Below are positions 7,721-16,000 of a DNA stretch of 64,000 bases, one piece after another. The stretch lies in contig NZ_JAPEMM010000002.1 of NCBI RefSeq assembly GCF_026342735.1, positions 372,001 through 436,000 of the forward strand. The letters run 5' to 3'. The stretch is from Streptomyces sp. NBC_00193. GTDB taxonomy: Bacteria; Actinomycetota; Actinomycetes; Streptomycetales; Streptomycetaceae. Each line of letters starts with the position of its first letter. Positions within the stretch are counted from its first letter, which is position 1. Below the pieces are notes generated by a model. It made no database searches. It worked only from the letters and a program-made list of their open reading frames with translations, and was not told the origin of the DNA. The position numbers and the translations under genes are program-made.

Positions 7721-8743
7721 ATGCACCGCCCGTCCCTCCTGCGCAACAGACTCGTCCGCGGCCTCGGCGCCACAACCGCCGCCGTCGCCCTCGCCGCCGG
7801 ACTCACCGCGTGCGGCGGTGACGCGAAGGCCACCGGCACCGCTCCGAGCTCGGACAAGGTGACCATCGGCGCCCTCTCCAACGGGGCCGCCCGGCAGGCC
7901 GAGCTGTCCGTCCCGGTCGTCGAGTCCCTGCGAGCGCAGCTCCCGAATGAGGTGCGCGACCGCGGTGAGCTGGTCATCGGGGTCGGCGCCCTGCCCGCCG
8001 GCTTCCCGCCCCTCGCCTTCGTCGGCACCGACCAGAAGACGCTCACCGGCTCGGAGCCCGACCTGGGCCGTCTCGTCGCAGCGACCCTGGGCCTCAAGCC
8101 CGTGGTGAAGAACTCCACGTGGGAGAACCTCTTCGTCGGCATCGACAGCGGCAAGGTCGACGTGGCCTTCTCCAACGTCACGGTCACCGAGGAGCGCAAG
8201 AAGAAGTACGACTTCGCGTCCTACCGGCAGGACAACCTGGCCTTCGAAGCCCTGAAGGACAACGCCTGGGAGTTCGGCGGCGACTACCGCAACCTGGCGG
8301 GCAAGACGGTGTCGGTCAGCAGTGGAACCAACCAGGAGAAGATCCTCCTGGAGTGGCAGAAGAAGCTCCAGTCCGAGGGCAAGGACATCACGGTCAAGTA
8401 CTTCCCCGACGCCAACAGCGTCTACCTGGCCCTGAGCGGCAAGAAGATCGACCTCAACTTCGGCCCGAACCCCTCGATCGCCTACCACATCACCCAGACC
8501 GCGAGCAGCAACGCCCCGACGCGCAACGCCGGTTCGTTCTCCGGTGCCGGCGAGACCCTCCAGGGGCTGATCGCCGCGACCGCGAAGAAGGGCAGCGGAC
8601 TGGCCGAGCCCGTGGCCCAGGCCATCAACCACCTGGCCGGGAGCGGCGCGTACGGGAAGCTCCTCACCGCGTGGAACCTCTCCAACGAGGCCGTGACCAC
8701 CTCGCAGGTGAACCCGCCCGGGCTGCCCGCGACCAACTCCTGA
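7721..8743 (+). CDS. Family-3 solute-binding lipoprotein (second)
   Basis: Extracytoplasmic binding lipoprotein of 340 residues. The N-terminus is basic, then hydrophobic, ending in the lipobox LTAC with Gly-Gly after it. SBP_bac_3 features include GSEPDLGRLVAATLGLKP, NLFVGIDSGKVDVAFSNVTV with TEERKKKYDF, and a C-terminal GSGAYGKLLTAWNL helix. It lies between the ATPase and a GNAT acetyltransferase in what looks like one operon. It is clearly different from the minus-strand lipoprotein at 1735-2700, so the locus may take up two related ligands or one ligand at two affinities. Confidence 0.92.
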   Translation: MHRPSLLRNRLVRGLGATTAAVALAAGLTACGGDAKATGTAPSSDKVTIGALSNGAARQAELSVPVVESLRAQLPNEVRDRGELVIGVGALPAGFPPLAFVGTDQKTLTGSEPDLGRLVAATLGLKPVVKNSTWENLFVGIDSGKVDVAFSNVTVTEERKKKYDFASYRQDNLAFEALKDNAWEFGGDYRNLAGKTVSVSSGTNQEKILLEWQKKLQSEGKDITVKYFPDANSVYLALSGKKIDLNFGPNPSIAYHITQTASSNAPTRNAGSFSGAGETLQGLIAATAKKGSGLAEPVAQAINHLAGSGAYGKLLTAWNLSNEAVTTSQVNPPGLPATNS

Positions 8744-8795
8744 CCCCCGCGGCCGTCCCCGGCCCGGCATCCCACGGAAGGAGGGTTCCACCCCC

Positions 8796-9596
8796 ATGTC
8801 CACCATCAGCCCCAGCCCGGCGCCGAGCTCCGCCACCGGTTCCGCCACCGGTTCCGCAGCCGGTGCGGTGATCCCGGGGACCCCGGTGACCCCGCACGTC
8901 CTCGACAACCCGGCCTGGGCCTCGCTGTCCGGCCCGCACGCGGCCTTCGCCGTGCGGGCCGGCGGGCACGCCGCCCGCTACGCCCCGGACGTCGCCGTGT
9001 TCTCCGCGGTCGCCGATCCGGCCGACCCCCGGTCCTGGGAGGCGCTGCGCTCCCTGGCCGACCCCGACGGGGTCGTCTCGCTCTCCGGGGTGCTGACGCC
9101 TCCCCGCGGGTGGGAGACCGTCTGGTCGGCGCACGGGGTCCAGCTGATCGACACCTCGCTGCGCGCCGAGCCCGCCCCCGAGGCGGTGCGGCTCGGGCCG
9201 GCGGACGTGCCCGAGGTCCTGGAGCTCATCGAGCTGACGAAGCCGGGGCCCTTCCTGCCCCGCACCATCGAACTGGGAACGTACCTGGGCATCCGCCACC
9301 GGGGCCGGCTGGTGGCCATGGCCGGGGAGCGGCTGCGCCCGCCCGGCTGGACGGAGATCAGCGCGGTCTGCACCCATCCCGACTTCCGCGGCAGGGGCCT
9401 GGCCACCCGCCTGGTCCGCGCCGCCGCGGCGGGTATCCGGGACCGGGGAGACGTACCGTTCCTCCACACGGCCGCCGAGAACACCCGGGCGGTCCGCCTC
9501 TACGAGTCGATCGGTTTCACCGTGCGCCACAGGCCCTTCTTCCTGGCCTTCCGAGCGCCGGGCGGCGCGGATGGCACGGCCGCCACACGGATTTAA
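8796..9596 (+). CDS. GNAT-family N-acetyltransferase
   Basis: Acetyl-CoA-dependent N-acetyltransferase of 266 residues. The C-terminal half holds the acetyl-CoA loop VCTHPDFRGRGLATRL (R-G-x-G pattern) and the closing AAENTRAVRLYESIGF segment of the FR47/RimI-like GNAT fold. The N-terminal half is divergent and begins with a Ser/Thr/Ala-rich repeat (GSATGSA). AAGGAGGG lies about 10 nt before the ATG. In Bacillus sulfur-salvage operons (ytm, yxe) a GNAT enzyme acetylates an S-substituted cysteine before a flavin monooxygenase opens the C-S bond. The same neighbours here suggest that role, but the substrate is inferred. Confidence 0.85.
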   Translation: MSTISPSPAPSSATGSATGSAAGAVIPGTPVTPHVLDNPAWASLSGPHAAFAVRAGGHAARYAPDVAVFSAVADPADPRSWEALRSLADPDGVVSLSGVLTPPRGWETVWSAHGVQLIDTSLRAEPAPEAVRLGPADVPEVLELIELTKPGPFLPRTIELGTYLGIRHRGRLVAMAGERLRPPGWTEISAVCTHPDFRGRGLATRLVRAAAAGIRDRGDVPFLHTAAENTRAVRLYESIGFTVRHRPFFLAFRAPGGADGTAATRI

Positions 9597-9637
9597 TTCT
9601 GCCGAATCGAAATTCACACTCCCGTCATTCCGCACCC

Positions 9638-9685
9638 CTGATTCAGAGCCTGCCTGATTCAAGGCCTGCCTGATTCAAGGCCTGC
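9638..9685 (+). repeat. Three tandem 16-bp repeats before LLM gene
   Basis: Three adjacent copies of CTGATTCAAGGCCTGC (the first copy differs at two bases: CAGAG in place of CAAGG) at 9638-9653, 9654-9669 and 9670-9685. They end 21 bp before the TTG start of the monooxygenase gene and could arise by slippage or serve as repeated protein-binding sites. Confidence 0.8.
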
Positions 9686-9706
9686 CCCCATTCGATAGGA
9701 GCGAGA

Positions 9707-10561
9707 TTGAAGTTCCTCGCCATCACCCTGATCACGGACGGGACGGACCCGGCGACGGGCGCCCCGACCCCCACGCGCGAGCGCTTCCGGCAGGTGGTCT
9801 CCGCCGCCCTGCAGGCGGAGGAGCTCGGCTTCGACGGGTTCGGGTCGGCGAGCGCCACGAGCGGCCGTTCCTGTCGTCCTCGCCGCCCGTGGTGCTCTCC
9901 CACATCGCGGGAGCGCAACTCCGAGGGCTACGAGCTGTTCCGGCGGATCTGGAGCGAGGACAAGGTGACGGCCGGTCCGCGTTTCCGGCCCGCGCTGACC
10001 GGCGCCGAGGTGCTGCCCCGGCCGTACCAGAAGACGCTGCGCGTGTGGCACGGCAGCGCCACCAGCCGGGAGTCCGTTGATCTCGCGGCGCGCTACGGCG
10101 ATCCGCTCTTCTCCGCCAACGTCACCCACCCGATCGGCCCGTACGCCGCACTGATCCGCCACTACCGCGAGCGCTGGGAGCACTACGGACACGATCCGGC
10201 CCGCGCGGTCGTGGGCGCGGGCACGGCGGGCTTCCACACGGCGCCCACCTCGCAGGGCGCGGTGGCCGCGTACCGGCCGGCGTTCGCCCGGTACCTCGCC
10301 GCCCACGCGGCGCAGGGCGTGGACCCGGTGTTCGCGACCCTGGAGGACTTCGTCGAGCGCAGTTCGGCCCTGATCGGCAGCCCCGGGCAGGTGATCGAGA
10401 AGGTGCACCGCTACCACGAGGAGTTCGGCCACACCGTCCTGCACCTCCAGGCCGAGCCGCACGGCCTGACCGAGGCTCAGCACCGGGACTTCCTCGCGCT
10501 GTTCCAGTCGGAGATCGCCCCGGTGCTGCGCCGCTCGATCCCGGACCCCGCGTTCGCCTGA
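9707..10561 (+). CDS. LLM-family flavin monooxygenase, internally deleted (likely nonfunctional)
   Basis: Begins at TTG 9707 with AGGAGC upstream and starts like a normal LLM monooxygenase (MKFLAITLIT, EELGFDGFG). At about 9850 the family sequence moves to the +1 frame: there it reads GERHERPFLSSSPPVVLSHIA (9851-9912 region). After that the frame returns to normal at RNSEGYELFRRIW. So one base has been lost after GFDGFG and a block, by my memory of the family about 60 residues including the SGGRL flavin-binding part, has been lost after SHIA. The two changes together restore the frame, giving 284 residues instead of about 345. The rest (WHGSATSRESVDLAARYGDP, GSPGQVIEKVHRYHEEFG) is intact. It may be a recent pseudogene that still has an open frame. 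Confidence 0.75.
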   Translation: MKFLAITLITDGTDPATGAPTPTRERFRQVVSAALQAEELGFDGFGSASATSGRSCRPRRPWCSPTSRERNSEGYELFRRIWSEDKVTAGPRFRPALTGAEVLPRPYQKTLRVWHGSATSRESVDLAARYGDPLFSANVTHPIGPYAALIRHYRERWEHYGHDPARAVVGAGTAGFHTAPTSQGAVAAYRPAFARYLAAHAAQGVDPVFATLEDFVERSSALIGSPGQVIEKVHRYHEEFGHTVLHLQAEPHGLTEAQHRDFLALFQSEIAPVLRRSIPDPAFA

Positions 10562-10610
10562 GGCGGCGAAGGACTGACGACGAAGGGCAGTTGACAGGAG
10601 CACCCCCTTG

Positions 10611-10648
10611 CACCACCCTTTCACTACTTGCCTAGTGAAAGGGTGGTG
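10611..10648 (+). promoter_or_regulatory. Perfect 16-bp inverted repeat, GntR operator
   Basis: CACCACCCTTTCACTA (10611-10626), spacer CTTGCC, then the exact reverse complement (10633-10648), ending 5 bp before the GTG of the GntR-type gene. A TTGCAC (10608-10613) and CCTAGT (10631-10636) lie within it as a possible -35/-10 pair at 17-bp spacing, so binding would block the promoter. YtrA-type regulators commonly autoregulate through such sites. It could also terminate transcription from the upstream gene. Confidence 0.75.
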
Positions 10649-10653
10649 TTGTC

Positions 10654-11043
10654 GTGCTCGAGTACCGCATCGACCGGCGCAGCGGCATCGCCACGTACCT
10701 GCAGATCGTCCAGCAGACCAAACAGGCCCTGCGCCTGGGCCTGTTGGAGCCGGGCGACAAGCTGCCGACCGCGCGGGAGGTCGTCGAGGCCACCGCCATC
10801 AACCCGAACACCGTCCTGAAGGCCTACCGCGAGCTGGAGCGCGAAGGGCTCGTCGAGGCGAAGCGGGGACTGGGCACCTTCATCCGCAAGTCCCTGGGCG
10901 GCGCCCCGGCGGAATCCCCGCTGCGCGCCGAACTCGCGGACTGGACGCGGCGGGCCCGGGAGGCCGGGATGGAGCGGGACGACGCGGCCGCGCTCTTCTC
11001 GGCCGTATTGGAAGAGCACTTCAAGGGGGACGACATCGTATGA
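10654..11043 (+). CDS. GntR/YtrA-type transcriptional regulator
   Basis: Short regulator of 129 residues with an N-terminal winged helix (YLQIVQQTKQALRLG, GDKLPTAREVVEATAINPNTVLKAYRELEREG, KRGLGTFI) and a short helical tail instead of a large ligand domain, the pattern of the YtrA subfamily. These regulators usually control a linked ABC exporter and respond to cell-envelope antibiotics. Here the gene overlaps the ATPase start (ATGA) and is preceded by a perfect palindrome covering its promoter. The transcript would have a very short leader before GTG 10654. Confidence 0.92.
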   Translation: MLEYRIDRRSGIATYLQIVQQTKQALRLGLLEPGDKLPTAREVVEATAINPNTVLKAYRELEREGLVEAKRGLGTFIRKSLGGAPAESPLRAELADWTRRAREAGMERDDAAALFSAVLEEHFKGDDIV

Positions 11044-11933
11044 CGCACACCGTGATCGAGGCGGAGGGCCTCGGCCTGCGCTACGGACGCCGGGGCAGGT
11101 GGGCGCTGCGCGCATGCTCCTTCCGGCTGCCCGAGGGCCGGGTCTGTGCACTCGTGGGACCCAACGGGGCGGGAAAGTCGAGCCTGTTGGCCGTCGCGGC
11201 CGGCATCGCGTCCGCGACCGAGGGTCGCCTCCGCTCGGTGCGGCGCGAGGAGCTGGCGTTCGTGGCCCAGGACAAGCCGCTCTACCCACAGCTCACCGTC
11301 GGCGAGACCCTGCGCATGGGCCGCGAGCTCAACCCCGGCCGCTGGGACGCGAGTACGGCGGAGCGGATCGTCGAGGAGGGGGACCTCGACCCGCGCGCGA
11401 AGGTCCGTACGCTCTCCGGCGGACAGCGCACCCGGGTCGCCCTCGCCCTGGCCCTGGGCAAACGCCCGAGCCTGCTCCTGCTCGACGAGCCGATGGCCGA
11501 TCTCGACCCGCTCGCCCGGCACCGGCTCATGGGCATGCTGATGGCCGACGCCGCCGAGAACGGCACCTCCGTGGTGATGTCCTCGCACATCCTCACCGAG
11601 CTGGAGGGCGCCTGCGACCACCTGCTGCTCGTCGACGGCGGCCGGATCCGCCTCTCCGGCCCCGTCGACGAGGTCGGCGCGGCGCACCTGCTGCTCACCG
11701 GCCCCGCCGCCGCCCGCGAGGAACTCTCCGCGCACACCGTCGTCGAGGCCCGCACGACGGGCCGCCAGCTCACGGCGCTCGTACGGCCGCGGGGCCCCGT
11801 CGACAGCGGCACCTGGCAGACGACCCATCCGTCCCTGGAGGAACTCTTGCTCGCCCATCTGCGCGCGCCCGAAGCCCCGGCGTTCGCCGTCGACGCCGAC
11901 ACCGCCCCCGCCAGCGAGGAGGTGCAGGCATGA
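11040..11933 (+). CDS. ABC exporter ATP-binding protein
   Basis: ATPase of an ABC-2 type exporter, 297 residues. Walker A is GPNGAGKSS, the signature LSGGQRTRVALALALG, Walker B LLLLDEPMADLDPLAR and the H-loop MSSHILTELE. After the ATPase core there is a C-terminal extension of about 80 residues common in exporters of this type. ATG 11040 overlaps the regulator stop and the TGA overlaps the permease start, so the three-gene unit is tightly coupled. The substrate is unknown; regulator type suggests drug or envelope-stress export. Confidence 0.92.
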   Translation: MTHTVIEAEGLGLRYGRRGRWALRACSFRLPEGRVCALVGPNGAGKSSLLAVAAGIASATEGRLRSVRREELAFVAQDKPLYPQLTVGETLRMGRELNPGRWDASTAERIVEEGDLDPRAKVRTLSGGQRTRVALALALGKRPSLLLLDEPMADLDPLARHRLMGMLMADAAENGTSVVMSSHILTELEGACDHLLLVDGGRIRLSGPVDEVGAAHLLLTGPAAAREELSAHTVVEARTTGRQLTALVRPRGPVDSGTWQTTHPSLEELLLAHLRAPEAPAFAVDADTAPASEEVQA

Positions 11934-12862
11934 GCGCGCTGACGCTGAAGGGCCCCCACTGGGTCGTGGTGCGCCAGCACCGGCGCGTGCTGTGGGCGGT
12001 GGCCGCGCTGGTGGGCGCGAGCCTCGCGGCGGTGATCGTGCTGCGCGTGCGGCTCCGCGAGCCGGGCTCCGACCAGGTGCTCCGGACGAACGACTTCTGG
12101 GCGGAGAGCCTGTTCCGGCTCTGCATGGAGTACGCCGGCAACGCCCTGCTGTTCCTCCCCCTGCTGGTGGGAGCCTTCGTCGCCGGCCCGATGGTCGCCC
12201 GCGAACTGGAGAGCGGGACCTGGCGGCTCGCCCTCACCCAGTCGACGACTGCGAAGGCCTGGCTCGGCTCGAAGGTCCTGGTGGCGGCCGCGGTCTCCGT
12301 GGCCGGTTCGGCCGCCCTGGTCGGCATCTACCGTCTCGGCTGGGTGCGGGTGAGCGACACCTGGCAACCCACCTGGGCCGATCGCGGACCGTACGAGGCC
12401 ACGGGCCCCGTGCTCATCGCCTACTGCCTGCTCGCGGTGGCACTCGGCGCTCTCGTCGGCCAGCTCGTGCGGCGCACCCTGGTCGCCATGGCGGTCACCG
12501 GTTTCGTCATGGGTCTGGTGCTGCTGATCCTCGGAGGGCTGCGGTGGTCCCTCCTGCCCGTGGTCACGGCCACCACGCCCTACACCGGGCAACCCGGACC
12601 GGTGATGCCGCCCTCCGCCCTGATGATGGACATCGGGTTCCTCGACTCCTCCGGCCGGCGCCTTTCCGAGAACGTCTGCTTCGCGCGGACGGGGCGCTTC
12701 GACAAGTGCCCCGCCGACCTGAACATCGCGGGCCAGTACGCCGACTTCCACCCCGTCTCCCACTACTGGCCGACCCAGTTCATCGAGACCTCCATCCTCC
12801 TGGCCCTGGCCGCCGCGGCCCTCTACGCCGCCTTCCGCCTGGTGCACGCGCGACACCCCTGA
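11930..12862 (+). CDS. ABC-2 type exporter permease
   Basis: Membrane protein of 310 residues, cognate to the ATPase just upstream (ATGA overlap). Hydrophobic segments lie near residues 20-40, 75-95 (ALLFLPLLVGAFVAGPMVARE), 115-135, 160-180 and 190-210, with a last one near the C-terminus. MVARELESGTWRLALTQS is the ABC-2 loop seen in bacterial multidrug permeases. A large extracellular stretch (about residues 215-285) with two Cys precedes the last membrane helix. A hairpin terminator follows at 12886-12924. Confidence 0.88.
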   Translation: MSALTLKGPHWVVVRQHRRVLWAVAALVGASLAAVIVLRVRLREPGSDQVLRTNDFWAESLFRLCMEYAGNALLFLPLLVGAFVAGPMVARELESGTWRLALTQSTTAKAWLGSKVLVAAAVSVAGSAALVGIYRLGWVRVSDTWQPTWADRGPYEATGPVLIAYCLLAVALGALVGQLVRRTLVAMAVTGFVMGLVLLILGGLRWSLLPVVTATTPYTGQPGPVMPPSALMMDIGFLDSSGRRLSENVCFARTGRFDKCPADLNIAGQYADFHPVSHYWPTQFIETSILLALAAAALYAAFRLVHARHP

Positions 12863-12885
12863 GGCGTCCTGGGCGGGCCGAACGA

Positions 12886-12924
12886 CCCGGCCGGTTCCGG
12901 GGCCGAAGGCCCTGGCCGGCCGGG
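12886..12924 (+). terminator. Terminator hairpin after exporter operon
   Basis: Outer arms CCCGGCCGG (12886-12894) and CCGGCCGGG (12916-12924) enclose an inner stem GGGCC-GAA-GGCCC. It lies 24 bp after the permease stop. There is no T-run, as is common in Streptomyces terminators. Confidence 0.65.
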
Positions 12925-13016
12925 ACATCCGTGTCTCCGGTCAAGACCATCGCCGCTGGTGAGCGCCGTGCCACGGACTGTCCAATGGAAGGAGGTCCAC
13001 AAGGCGGGAGATGGCC

Positions 13017-16000
13017 ATGTCCGAAGAGAAGAGGGGTTTCTGCACCCTCTGCAAGTCGCGCTGCGGCGCGATCTTCACCATCGAGGACGGCCGCCTGACC
13101 GGCGTGCGACCGGACCCCGACCATCCCACCGGAACGGCGATGTGCCCCAAGGGCCGCTCCGCCCCCGAGATCGCGCACAGCACGCGGCGGCTGACCACCC
13201 CGCTGCGCCGGACCAACCCCAAGTCCGACCCGGACCCGGGCTGGGTGCCCGTCTCCTGGGACGAGGCGATGGCGGAGATAGCCGAGAAGATCGGGACGAT
13301 CGCCGCCGAGACCGGCCCCGAATCGGTGGCCTTCGCGGTGGCCACGCCTTCGGGGACCATGGTCTCGGACGCCACCGAGTGGATCGAGCGCTTCGTACGC
13401 CGCTTCGGCAGCCCGAACACCGTGTACAGCGCGGAGATCTGCAACTGGCACAAGGACTTCGCGCACGCCTTCACCTTCGGCTCGCCGATCCCGCCGCCCG
13501 ACTACGCGAACGCCGACCTCGCCCTGCTGTGGGGCTTCAACCCGGCCAAGACCTGGCTCGCCCAGTCCGCCGCCCTCTCCGCCGCGCAGGCGACCGGCAC
13601 CAAGCTCGCCGTGGTGGACCCGCGCCGCTCCACCAGCGCACTGCGGGCCGACCACTGGCTGCGGGTCCGGCCCGGCACCGACGCCGCGCTCGCCCTGGGC
13701 CTGGCCCACCTGCTCATCGCCGACGAGGGCTACGACGCGGCCTTCGTCCGCGCCTGGACCAACGCTCCCCTCCTGGTCCGCGCCGACACCGGACGGTTCC
13801 TTCGCGCGGACGAGCTCCCCGGAACGTACGCGGGCGCTGCCCCCTCCGGTTTCGCCGTCTTCGACGAGGAGGCCGGCCGCGCAGAGGCGTACGACACCGC
13901 GCGCGCCGCCGACCGCCCGGAACGCTTCGCGCTGCGCGGCACCCGCCCGATCGCGCTGCGCGACGGCTCGGCCGTCGACTGCGCGCCCGCCTTCGAGCGG
14001 TACGCGGACGCCTGCGCGGCCTGGCCGCCGGCCCGGGTCGCGGCCACCACGTGGATCCCCGAGCGGGAGATCCGCGCCCTCGCCGCGGAGATCGCCGCCG
14101 CCCCGTCGGTCACCTACTACGGGTGGACCGGAGTGGGGCAGAGCGCGAACGCCGCGCAGACCGAGCGGGCGCTGGCCACCCTCTACGCGCTGACCGGGTC
14201 CTACGACGCCCCGGGCGGCAACCACGTGGTCCCCGCGCCGCCCTACAACCCGGCCGCCTCCTTCGCCCAGTTCGCCCCGGAACAGCGGGCCAAGGCCCTC
14301 GGTCTCGACAAGCACCCGCTGGGCCCGCCGGCCTTCGGCTACATCAACTCCGGCGACCTGTGCACCGCCATCGAGACGGGCCGCCCCTACCCCGTCCGCG
14401 CCCTCATCGGGTTCGGATCCAACCTCGTCGTCGCCCAGCCCGACTCCGACCGCACGGCGCGGGCGCTGGGCTCGCTCGACTTCCAGGTCCACCTGGACCT
14501 CTTCCACAACCCCACCAGCAGCAGCGCCGACATCGTCCTGCCGGTCAACAGCTCCTACGAGCACGAGGCCCTGCGCTTCGGCTTCGAGGTCAGCCACCGG
14601 GCCCAGGAACAGGTCCAGCTCCGGCCCCGGATGGTCGAGCCGCAGGGCGAGTCCCGCAGTGACACCGAGTTCGTCTTCGACCTCGCCTGCCGGCTGGGCA
14701 TGGGAGCGGAGTTCTTCGACGGGGACATCGAGGCCGCCTGGAACTGGCAGCTCGAACCCCTCGGCCTGACCGTCGAGGAACTGCGCCGGCGCCCGGGCGG
14801 CGTCCGGGTGCCCCGCGAGGAGGCCTACCGCAAGTACGCCGCCCCCGCAGCGGGCGAAGGGGACGGGGTGACCGGCTTCGCCACACCCACCCGGCGCGTC
14901 GAGCTGTACTCCGAGCGGCTCCTGGAGCACGGCTACCCGGCGGTGCCCGAGCACCACGACCCCGCTCCCACGGACGCCGCGTACCCCCTCGTGCTGACCT
15001 GCGCCAAGCACGGGTACTTCGTCCACAGCCAGCAGCGGTCCCTGACCTCCCTGCGCCGCCGGGCCGCCGACCCCTCGGTGGACCTGCACCCCCGGACCGC
15101 AGCCGCCCACGGCATCGGCGAGGGCCAGTGGCTGGAGCTCGCCACCCGCCGCGGCTCCATCCGGCTGCGCGCCCGCTTCGACGACTCCCTCCACCCCTCC
15201 GTCGTCGTCGGCGAGTACGGCTGGTGGCAGGAGGCCACCGACCTCGCCCTCCCCGGCTCCGACCCGACCTCGTCCACGGGCAGCAACTTCAACCGGCTCG
15301 TCGACCACACCGAGACCGACCCGCTCAGCGGTTCCGCGCCGATGCGGGCGGCCGCCTGCCGGATCAGCCCGGTTCCCGGCGACGGCGCCTGGCTCGGGAC
15401 CCGCCCCTTCACGGTCACGGCCCTCACCGAGGTGAGCCCGGGCCTCCGCGGCCTGCGGCTGACGCCCGTGGACGGCGGAGCCCTCCCCGACTACCGGCCC
15501 GGCCAGCACCTGACCGTGCGCGCCGAGCACCCGGACGGCACCCTCCAGGACCCCTCGGACGGCCGCAGCTACTCCCTCACCGGCCCCGCCCTGGCCGCCG
15601 GCCGCACCGACTACGGACTGGCCGTGCGCCACATCCCCGGCGGAGCCTTCTCCACCCGGGTGCACGAGGAGCTCCGGGTCGGCGACCGGCTCCACCTGGC
15701 GAGCCCGGGAGGCGTCTTCGCCCTCCCGACGCACACCGACCACCCGGTCGTGCTGCTGGCCGGCGGCATCGGGATCACCCCGTTCCTCAGCTACCTCGAA
15801 ACCCTCGCGGCCACCGGCGGCACGGTCCCCGAGGTGGTCCTGCACTACGGCAACACCAACGCGGCCGACCATCCCTTCCGGGACCGGCTGCGCGAACTGG
15901 CCTCCCGCATACCGGCGCTCACCGTCGTCGACCACTACGCCGCTCCCGGTCCGCAGGACGTCCTCGGCCGCGACCACGACCGCACCGGGTTCATCACCGT

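Noticed and set aside
10611..10648. Palindrome considered only as terminator of the LLM gene
   Set aside because: It lies 50 bp downstream and directly over the next promoter, with no T-run; an operator role fits better, though a double role is possible.
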